Shown one piece after another: positions 15,411 through 21,624 of a stretch of 29,908 nt of DNA. The first letter of the stretch is position 1; each line of letters begins with the position of its first letter. The notes beneath the pieces were generated by a model. It ran no database searches. It had not been told where the DNA came from and saw nothing but the letters and a program-made list of their open reading frames with translations. The translations under genes and the position numbers were made by a program. The stretch comes from an uncultured Clostridia bacterium (GTDB lineage Bacteria > Bacillota > Clostridia > Christensenellales > Borkfalkiaceae), in the NCBI GenBank assembly GCA_934271275.1, contig CAKQRD010000021.1, positions 1 to 29,908 on the forward strand, written 5' to 3'.

Positions 15411-15971
15411 TTAGCCTTTAACGCGTTCCATATATTCGTCGGTTCTGGTATCGACTCTGATAAGCTCGCCTTCCTGAACGAACATAGGAACCTGAATCTT
15501 CGCGCCCGTTTCGAGAACCGCTTCTTTGGTAGCGTTGGTAGCGGTGTTGCCCTTGACGGAGGGATCTGCCTGAACTACGCGAAGGGTTACGAAGTTTTCG
15601 CATTCGACGGAGAACGCCGCGCCCTTATAGAATTTTACGACCACATTGTCGTTTTCCTTGATGTAACGAAGGGCGTCTTCTACCTGTTCGTGATTTAACG
15701 GAACAAGCTCGAAGTCCTGATCCATAAAGTAATAAAGCTCGCCGTCGTTGTAAGAATAGGTCATATTTTTCGTTTCGATATGAGCTTCCTGCACTTTTTC
15801 GGTGGGGTTCCAGGTTTTTTCGAGTACCGCGCCCGTGATAACGTTCTTCATTTTGGTTCTTACGAAAGCCGAGCCTTTTCCCGGTTTAACGTGCTGAAAA
15901 TCTACGATGGTGTAAATTCCGCTTTCGTATTCAAAGGTTACGCCTTTTCTGAATTCGCCTGCTGATATCAT
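15411..15971 (-). CDS. efp: Elongation factor P
   Basis: The 186-residue protein enters the ribosomal E site and relieves stalling at proline stretches. The N-terminal KOW-like domain carries the loop HVKPGKGSAF with the modifiable Lys32, and the two OB-fold domains follow (about 66-125 and 130-185) in the usual length. The Pro-Gly-Lys-Gly context is that of Bacillus EF-P, whose Lys32 receives 5-aminopentanol, rather than E. coli beta-lysylation. No epmA/epmB-like gene is in the window. It is 22 bp after the M24 peptidase gene, a common arrangement in Bacillota, and its ribosome site is AAGGAG. Confidence 0.97.
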   Translation of the reverse strand: MISAGEFRKGVTFEYESGIYTIVDFQHVKPGKGSAFVRTKMKNVITGAVLEKTWNPTEKVQEAHIETKNMTYSYNDGELYYFMDQDFELVPLNHEQVEDALRYIKENDNVVVKFYKGAAFSVECENFVTLRVVQADPSVKGNTATNATKEAVLETGAKIQVPMFVQEGELIRVDTRTDEYMERVKG

Positions 15972-15993
15972 TGTTGTTGTTCTCCTTGAACGT

Positions 15994-17040
15994 TTATTTT
16001 GCTTTTATTATGGAAAGCTCTTTACCGTCGGTAAAAAATCTTTCCGCTTTGCCGTTTTTAATGGTTGCGGTATCCTCTATTCTGATACCGAATCTTCCGT
16101 TTAAATATACCCCCGGTTCTACGGTGAAAACCGCGCCTTCCTTTAAGGTGTCCTTCGACCTCGGAGAAAGGGTGGGGCGTTCGTGAATTTCCATTCCCAC
16201 GCCGTGTCCCAGAGAATGAGTGAAATATTCGCCGTAGCCGCGCTCCGCAAGCAAATTTCTTGCAAAAGCGTCCGCGGTCACGCCGCTCGTTCCCTCTTTT
16301 ATGTTATCTAACGCCGCGAGATTTGCCGCAAGCGTCGCGTCATAAGCCTTTATAAATTCCTCGCTCGGCGTGCCGAAAAACGAGGTTCTGGTAAAGTCCG
16401 AGCAATACCCTTTATACACCGCACCCGTATCGACGAGAATACACGAATTTTCTTTTAGCTTCGTATCGTCCGTTTCGTGGTGCGGAATCGCGGCGTTTTC
16501 GCCGAACGCGACTATCGTTTCAAACGATTCGCCTTCGCCGCCGAGTCTTTTTATCTCCGCGCGTATCGCTTCCGCAATTTCTCTTTCGGTAACGCCGACT
16601 TTTGCGAGCTTTATCGCCGAATAATAGGCTTTCTGTATTATATCGCACGCGACTCGGGTATATTCGAGTTCTTCTTCGCTTTTTATCGCGCGCATCGCCA
16701 TAATATCTTCCGCACAGTTTCTTATCTCCGCGCCGAACGCCTTATACCGCTCGTACTCCGCGACGGTAGTTCTGTCGTAATCTATGTAAAGCGCGGTAAT
16801 TTTGCGGTCTTTTACAAAATTTTCAAGCTGTTTGCCGCCCGTGAGAAGCACGGGAGTTGCGCCCGCCTCCGCGATTTTCGGTTCTGCGGCGTGAAAGTAT
16901 CTTGCGTCCGTAAAATAAGTCGAGCGGTCACTTTCCATAACCAACACGCCCTCGGCAAGGTCGAAGCCTGCAAGATATTTTCTCGTAAGTCTGTCCGTGA
17001 TAAGCGCGGCTTCACCCGCGCAAAGCTTTAAATATCTCAT
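15994..17040 (-). CDS. M24-family aminopeptidase (Xaa-Pro peptidase type)
   Basis: The 348-residue cytoplasmic metallopeptidase has an N-terminal creatinase-like domain (1-120) and the pita-bread catalytic domain from about 125. The five metal ligands are present: Asp204 (VDTG), Asp215 (SDFTR), His279 (HSLGHGVG), Glu308 (TVEPG) and Glu322 (RIEDT). It likely removes residues from X-Pro peptides. It is immediately upstream of efp, as in Bacillus yqhT-efp. The preceding endonuclease IV-like gene ends 13 bp before its start. Confidence 0.93.
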   Translation of the reverse strand: MRYLKLCAGEAALITDRLTRKYLAGFDLAEGVLVMESDRSTYFTDARYFHAAEPKIAEAGATPVLLTGGKQLENFVKDRKITALYIDYDRTTVAEYERYKAFGAEIRNCAEDIMAMRAIKSEEELEYTRVACDIIQKAYYSAIKLAKVGVTEREIAEAIRAEIKRLGGEGESFETIVAFGENAAIPHHETDDTKLKENSCILVDTGAVYKGYCSDFTRTSFFGTPSEEFIKAYDATLAANLAALDNIKEGTSGVTADAFARNLLAERGYGEYFTHSLGHGVGMEIHERPTLSPRSKDTLKEGAVFTVEPGVYLNGRFGIRIEDTATIKNGKAERFFTDGKELSIIKAK

Positions 17041-17053
17041 AAAATCGCCTCTT

Positions 17054-17899
17054 TTATTCTCCGAAATACTCTTTTTTCATCGTGAGCGCGTCTATATCCT
17101 GCGTACCCGCAGACTCGCAGATAACGTACGGTTCGAGCTTTAATTTTTTGAGTGCGGCGGCAAGCGGCGGAAATTCCGGTCCGTATTTGTCGTCCGCAAA
17201 GGTGAGATGCCTTATCTCGCCCTTAGAGCCGTATTCGATTTTGGAAAAGTGGACGTGGAAGCCCTTCATTTTCTCGTAGCCCAGCTCGGAGATCATATAT
17301 AAAAGCCTGTCCTCGTAATCCTTTTCGGTCTTTAAGCTTCCCTGTTCTCTCGCGTTGACGTGGCCGAAGTCTACCGCCGGCACGAAAATTTTATCGATTT
17401 TACAAAACCGCGTAATCTCTTCTATCGTGCCTATCTGCCCGAGCTTACCCATCGTTTCGGGCGCGAATTTTATATCTTCCAACCCCGCCGCGTAAACCTT
17501 TTCGCAAAGCCTTTTCAGTCTTTCTTCGGTCAGATTCACGGCGACCTCGCGGGTAGCCTTACCTTGGCTCGCGGGGTGAAACACGACTCTGTTTCCGCCG
17601 AGAAGCTTTTCCTTTTTGGCGGAATCGAGAACGTAGTTATACGAATTTTCTATAAGCTCGTCGTCGGGGTTCGCGAAATTTATGTAGTACGGCGCGTGAA
17701 CGCTTATGTCCACGGCGGCGCGCTTAAACGCTTCGCCTATGCGGAGCGCGCTTTCGTCGGTCATTCTCACGCCTCTGCCGAAGGAATATTCAAAGCAATC
17801 GAGTCCCATATCCCTTACCCAAAGCGCGGATTCCTCGCTCGTTTTTTTCCCTGCGAGAGAAAACCCTTCGGAGTTCCCGCTCGGTCCGAATTCTATCAT
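17054..17899 (-). CDS. Endonuclease IV-like TIM-barrel protein (AP endonuclease family 2)
   Basis: The 281-residue protein has the metal-binding landmarks of endonuclease IV in order: SVHAPYYIN (about 65-73), VVFHPAS (103-109), FAPETMGK, PAVDFGHVNARE, GFHVHFS and the final ICESAG. Family members cleave DNA 5' to abasic sites, using three zinc ions. The substitution of HAPY/CESAG-type motifs fits the deoxyribonuclease IV family, but close sugar-isomerase-like relatives share the fold, so the substrate is inferred. GGGAG precedes the ATG by 6 bases. It heads the stretch to the M24 peptidase, efp and the SDR, 73 bp after ribF. Confidence 0.85.
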   Translation of the reverse strand: MIEFGPSGNSEGFSLAGKKTSEESALWVRDMGLDCFEYSFGRGVRMTDESALRIGEAFKRAAVDISVHAPYYINFANPDDELIENSYNYVLDSAKKEKLLGGNRVVFHPASQGKATREVAVNLTEERLKRLCEKVYAAGLEDIKFAPETMGKLGQIGTIEEITRFCKIDKIFVPAVDFGHVNAREQGSLKTEKDYEDRLLYMISELGYEKMKGFHVHFSKIEYGSKGEIRHLTFADDKYGPEFPPLAAALKKLKLEPYVICESAGTQDIDALTMKKEYFGE

Positions 17900-17972
17900 A
17901 ATCGCTCCCGATTTTCCGTTTTTTCTTACGCCTTTTCTTGTCTTTTATAAGGGTTTGCAAGTCGCGTCGACG

Positions 17973-18875
17973 TTAAAACTCGCCGAAATTCCCTTCTTTA
18001 ACCTCTTTTTTGTCCTGCTCTATGTGGCGGGCAAGGTCCTCTTCCGAATAGAACTTCATAATTTCTCTTATGAACGCGTCCATAAACACGGTGATTTCCT
18101 GTCCGTACAAATCGCCCGCAAAATCTATGACGTGAATTTCCGCAAGCTTGTCCGAAAGGTGGAAGGTGGGACGAGTGCCGTAGTTTATAACGGCTTTGTA
18201 GCAAGTGCCGTCTATAAAAAGATGCCCCGCGTAAACGCCGTCTCTCACGGGCTGTTTTTCCTTGTCGGGAATAACGTTCGCCGTGGGAAAGCCTATTTCC
18301 GTACCGACCTTTCTGCCCTCTTTCACTATCCCGGTAAAGGAATACGGACGACCGAGAAGCGCGTTGGCTTTTTTAAGATCGCCTGCCGCGAGCAAGCGTT
18401 TTATGTATGTCGTGGAAATTTTTCTGCCCTCGTCGGTTAAAACGGGCGGAACTACGACGAGCTTCTGCTGTTTTTGCTCCGCGTAAATGGTAAGGTCCTT
18501 TACCTTTCCTTCGCCGAACTTGCCGAAGCAGTAGTCCTCGCCGCAAACATATCCGACGACCGAAAACTTCTTGTTCATTTTGTTAAGGAAAGCAAGCTTC
18601 CCGAGCGACAAAAAGTTAAAGTCGAGCGGCGCGAAAAACACGTCGTCCGCACCGAGTTCGCGGAAAAGCGTTTCGCGCTCTTTGTAGCCGTAAACGTATT
18701 TATCCTTTTCGCCCGAAAGCGCGGCTTTAAGGTTTCCTTTAAAAGTGAAAACCGTAAGTTTTGCGCCAAGCTCGTCGGCAAGCTTTCTGCCCGCCGCAAT
18801 GACCGCTCTATGCCCCTTATGCACGCTGTCGAAATAACCGAGCGCAAGTACCGTTTTTGTTAAATTATCTGACAT
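17973..18875 (-). CDS. ribF: Bifunctional riboflavin kinase / FMN adenylyltransferase
   Basis: The 300-residue enzyme converts riboflavin to FMN and FAD. The N-terminal nucleotidyltransferase domain (about 8-155) starts with GYFDSVHKGH, the GxFDxxHxGH motif, and has GEDYCFGKFGEG later. The C-terminal riboflavin kinase domain (about 170-297) contains GFPTAN and NYGTRPTF. Its start overlaps the truB end by 11 bp, the usual truB-ribF pairing, so translation is probably coupled. Confidence 0.97.
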   Translation of the reverse strand: MSDNLTKTVLALGYFDSVHKGHRAVIAAGRKLADELGAKLTVFTFKGNLKAALSGEKDKYVYGYKERETLFRELGADDVFFAPLDFNFLSLGKLAFLNKMNKKFSVVGYVCGEDYCFGKFGEGKVKDLTIYAEQKQQKLVVVPPVLTDEGRKISTTYIKRLLAAGDLKKANALLGRPYSFTGIVKEGRKVGTEIGFPTANVIPDKEKQPVRDGVYAGHLFIDGTCYKAVINYGTRPTFHLSDKLAEIHVIDFAGDLYGQEITVFMDAFIREIMKFYSEEDLARHIEQDKKEVKEGNFGEF

Positions 18876-19722
18876 ACGCCTTTATCCTCAATATTCCGTT
18901 CGCGGATTCGCCCACGCCCAGAAATTCTTTTTCGTTAAAAACTTTATATAATCCGTCTTTTTCTACCCGATAGTCGAAGATTCCGTTGAGTATTCTCGTC
19001 GCTTCCCTGTCGCTTAAAATTATTTCGGGAAAATTCACCGTAAGCTCGGACTTTATAAGAAATTTTTCGGGATCGTCGGAGTTTTTGAATTCTTCGAGCG
19101 TCACCGAATTTTCCTTAGTAAATATTCCCGAAGCGGTGCGCTCCAACTCGCTCATCACAGCAAGCGAGCCGAGCTTTTCGCCCAAATCCCGCGCGAGCGA
19201 ACGAATATAAGTTCCGCCGCCGCAGTCTATCTCGAACGCATATTCGTTTTCGCCGCAGTCCTCGGTTTTACCGAGAAATTCATACCTGAAAACGGACACT
19301 TTTTTTTCGGGAAGGTCGAAATCCACGCCTTTTCTCGCAAGCTCGTAGCCGCGTCTGCCGCCAACGCTTTTCGCGGAGTATTTAGGCGGTCTTTGCATAA
19401 TTTCGCCCGTAAACGACAAGAGAGCTGCTTTTATTTCCTCTTCGGTCGGGATAATATCGGTAGTTTTTTCCACCGTTCCCGTCACGTCCAGAGTGTCGGT
19501 CGAAACGCCGAACTTAAACCTCGCCCGATACGTTTTTTTCTTTTCGGTAATGAATTGAAAAAGCCTCGAAGCCTTGCCCACACCGACGGGAAGGATTCCC
19601 GAAGCCATGGGATCGAGCGTACCCATATGCCCGCAAGGGGTATTTAATTTTCGTTTAACCGCGCCGACGGCAAAAGCAGAAGAAACGCCGCAGGGCTTAT
19701 ATAGATTGATAAAGCCTTTCAT
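18865..19722 (-). CDS. truB: tRNA pseudouridine(55) synthase
   Basis: The 285-residue enzyme makes pseudouridine 55 in the T loop of tRNAs. Motifs: the opening GFINLYKPCGVSS, GHMGTLDPMASGILPV with catalytic Asp37, and RPPKYSAKSVGGRRGYELAR, plus a C-terminal PUA-like part. The ATG at 19722 was chosen because family homology begins there; the open frame runs 24 codons further upstream, but that part is the translated edge of the palindromic repeat. The nearest SD-like sequence (AGGGAG) is about 17 bases before this ATG, which is far. The insertion of the GIY-YIG unit upstream may have disturbed the original start region. Confidence 0.95.
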   Translation of the reverse strand: MKGFINLYKPCGVSSAFAVGAVKRKLNTPCGHMGTLDPMASGILPVGVGKASRLFQFITEKKKTYRARFKFGVSTDTLDVTGTVEKTTDIIPTEEEIKAALLSFTGEIMQRPPKYSAKSVGGRRGYELARKGVDFDLPEKKVSVFRYEFLGKTEDCGENEYAFEIDCGGGTYIRSLARDLGEKLGSLAVMSELERTASGIFTKENSVTLEEFKNSDDPEKFLIKSELTVNFPEIILSDREATRILNGIFDYRVEKDGLYKVFNEKEFLGVGESANGILRIKAYVR

Positions 19723-19767
19723 AATTTTTTGGTCTCTTCTCCCTATGCCGAACGTACGACCATTGAC

Positions 19768-19876
19768 TGTCATTCTGAGCCTTGCCTCTCGCACCTTCTT
19801 ACGAAGAATCTCTACACAAAAGCAGCTTTTAAGATTCTTCGCGGGAACGTCTCTGCAAGTACGTCTCAGAATGACA
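19768..19876. repeat. 109-bp palindromic repeat element between the GIY-YIG gene and truB
   Basis: Outer arms TGTCATTCTGAG (19768-19779) and CTCAGAATGACA (19865-19876) are perfect 12-bp inverted repeats. Inner arms CGAAGAATCT (19802-19811) and AGATTCTTCG (19832-19841) form a second 10-bp stem. From memory, this matches a widespread intergenic repeat class in bacteria with the consensus TGTCATTCTGAG...GAAGAATCT. The element starts 7 bp after the GIY-YIG stop codon. Only one copy is in this window, so repetition in the genome is expected but not shown here. Confidence 0.8.
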
Positions 19877-19883
19877 CATTATG

Positions 19884-20165
19884 CTATATGATTTCGTAAT
19901 AGAGGTCTTTCCTTTGCAAATTAAAGTCGTTTATAAGCGTTTCCTTCTTATTACGGGTTTTGCTTTCTAACTGCTTCTCCCGCGATATTGCATAGTTTAT
20001 ATCGGAAAATTCCTCATAATAAACCAAATTGCACACGTTGTATCTTTTAGTAAAACCTGCGACTAATTCGTTTTTATGCTCGTAAACGCGCCGAACCAAG
20101 TCGTTCGTTACTCCGACGTAAAGAGTCGTTTTGTTCTTATTCGTAAGTATATAAACGTAATACAT
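19884..20165 (-). CDS. Small GIY-YIG nuclease-superfamily protein
   Basis: The 93-residue stand-alone GIY-YIG domain has YVYILTN, LYVGVTNDLVRR and the later REKQLE segment, matching the strand, catalytic Arg and metal-binding Glu positions of the UPF0213/YhbQ-like group. It would be a cytoplasmic DNA-cleaving or DNA-binding protein; the exact function of this group is unknown. It sits between nrnA and truB, where the operon normally has no gene, and it is clearly more AT-rich than its neighbours. No Shine-Dalgarno sequence is visible before the ATG. The palindromic element follows 7 bp after its stop. These points suggest acquisition as a unit. Confidence 0.88.
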   Translation of the reverse strand: MYYVYILTNKNKTTLYVGVTNDLVRRVYEHKNELVAGFTKRYNVCNLVYYEEFSDINYAISREKQLESKTRNKKETLINDFNLQRKDLYYEII

Positions 20166-20204
20166 TAAAACGTAAAAACAATTCGTTTACCGAAGAAAAA
20201 ACCG

Positions 20205-21155
20205 CTATATAAAACGTTTTATGGCACAAACGAGACGGTCTACAACCTCTTCGTATTCGCCGAAAACCTGACAACCGCTCGCAAGAACGTGTCCGCCCCC
20301 GCCGAATACCCCCGCCACCGCGTTCACGTCCGCGCTCTTCGACCTTAAACTTATCTTAAATTTGTTCTTTTCTATCTCCATAACGCACGCGCCGACCTCT
20401 ACGCCGACTACGCCCATCACGAAATCTATAAAGCCTTCCGTTTCGTCCGCGCGCGCGCCCGCTTCTTCCAGCATATCGCGCCGCACCGAAGCTATCGCTA
20501 TTTTATCCTCTTCAAAATATCGTATGGCGGACATCGTCATTCCGAAAAGTTTAGCCCGCTCTTTGCTCTGCGCGGAAAACATATAATAAGCTATTTCGTT
20601 CATATCCGCGCCCGCCGCAAGCAACTCTCCGCTTTTATAAAGAGTATCCGGCGTAACGTTTTTATGGCGGAAATTGCCCGTATCCGTCATTATTCCCATA
20701 AGAAGGTAATCGGCGATTTTCTTATCTATTTTTACTCCCGTCTGCTTTATTATCTCCATCACGTTTTCGCAGTTCGCGCCGCGCTCCATAACGTAGTTAT
20801 GCCGCGCAAAATGCGTGTTGCTTATATGGTGGTCTATTTCGTAAGTATTCTTTTGCACGCGGAAGCTTTCCGCAAAGTTACCGAGCCTGAACAAATCAGC
20901 GCAATCCACGGCTATCACCGCCGAAAAACCTTCGGGCGAAAAATCTTTTCTGATTTTTCTCGCTTCTTCGAGGAAGAAAAACCTTGCGGGAATATCGTCC
21001 GAACAGAAAACTTCTGCAGGAACGCTTAAGGCTTCGAGCGCGAGTTTAAGCGCGACGCCGCTCCCCACGCAGTCCCCGTCGGGGCGAACGTGTATTATTA
21101 TAGCGACCTTTTTCTCGTTTTTAAGTCTGTTCGCAAGCGTTTCAATGCTTATCAT
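20205..21155 (-). CDS. nrnA: DHH/DHHA1 phosphoesterase, NrnA type (oligoribonuclease / pAp phosphatase)
   Basis: The 316-residue protein has the DHH domain motifs HVRPDGDCVGSG (22-33), AVDCAD and IDHHISN (about 107-113), then the DHHA1 domain with GGGGHVLASG. NrnA proteins degrade 2-5-nucleotide RNAs and dephosphorylate pAp. It follows rbfA by 30 bp, its standard place in this operon. The ribosome site is weak (GGGAAG). Confidence 0.94.
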   Translation of the reverse strand: MISIETLANRLKNEKKVAIIIHVRPDGDCVGSGVALKLALEALSVPAEVFCSDDIPARFFFLEEARKIRKDFSPEGFSAVIAVDCADLFRLGNFAESFRVQKNTYEIDHHISNTHFARHNYVMERGANCENVMEIIKQTGVKIDKKIADYLLMGIMTDTGNFRHKNVTPDTLYKSGELLAAGADMNEIAYYMFSAQSKERAKLFGMTMSAIRYFEEDKIAIASVRRDMLEEAGARADETEGFIDFVMGVVGVEVGACVMEIEKNKFKISLRSKSADVNAVAGVFGGGGHVLASGCQVFGEYEEVVDRLVCAIKRFI

Positions 21156-21185
21156 CTTTACTTCCCGTTAAATTTTTCGTTCTCT

Positions 21186-21623
21186 TTATATTTGTTCGCC
21201 GCCATTCGACTCGCCGTCGTCCGCGTTGCCGTCTTCGGCTTCTTCTTCCGTATGCTCGCCGTAAGTAAGCTCCGAAAAAATCTTATCCATTTTCGCCGAA
21301 TATTCCATAGAATCGTCGAGGAGAAAGTCGAGTTCGGGTACGGTTCTTATGTGCATAGAACGCGAAAGCTCCTGACGGATTTTCTTTGCGTCCGCTTTTA
21401 TTGCGTTAAAGGTGGCGGCGCGCTTTTCATCTGACGTCGAAAACACGCTTACGTACACCTTTGCGTGAGATAAATCCTTGGTGCAATCCACGCGGAGAAT
21501 CGAAAACATTTCGGTAACGAGCGGGTTTTTCAGCCGCCTCGAAATGATTTCGTAAATTTCCTTTTTGAACTCGGCGTTAAGTCTGTCCGTCCTCGACACC
21601 GATTTATTCGCCCTCGTTCTCAT
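21186..21623 (-). CDS. rbfA: Ribosome-binding factor A
   Basis: The 145-residue protein assists late maturation of the 30S subunit by binding near 16S rRNA helix 1. The KH-like core spans about 10-118 (RTDRLNAEFKKEIYEII, VDCTKDLSHAKVYVSVF, PELDFLLDDSMEYS), and an acidic tail rich in Glu/Asp/Gly closes it. The start lies one base after the infB stop, with its AAGGAG inside the infB end. Confidence 0.96.
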   Translation of the reverse strand: MRTRANKSVSRTDRLNAEFKKEIYEIISRRLKNPLVTEMFSILRVDCTKDLSHAKVYVSVFSTSDEKRAATFNAIKADAKKIRQELSRSMHIRTVPELDFLLDDSMEYSAKMDKIFSELTYGEHTEEEAEDGNADDGESNGGEQI

Positions 21624-21624
21624 T

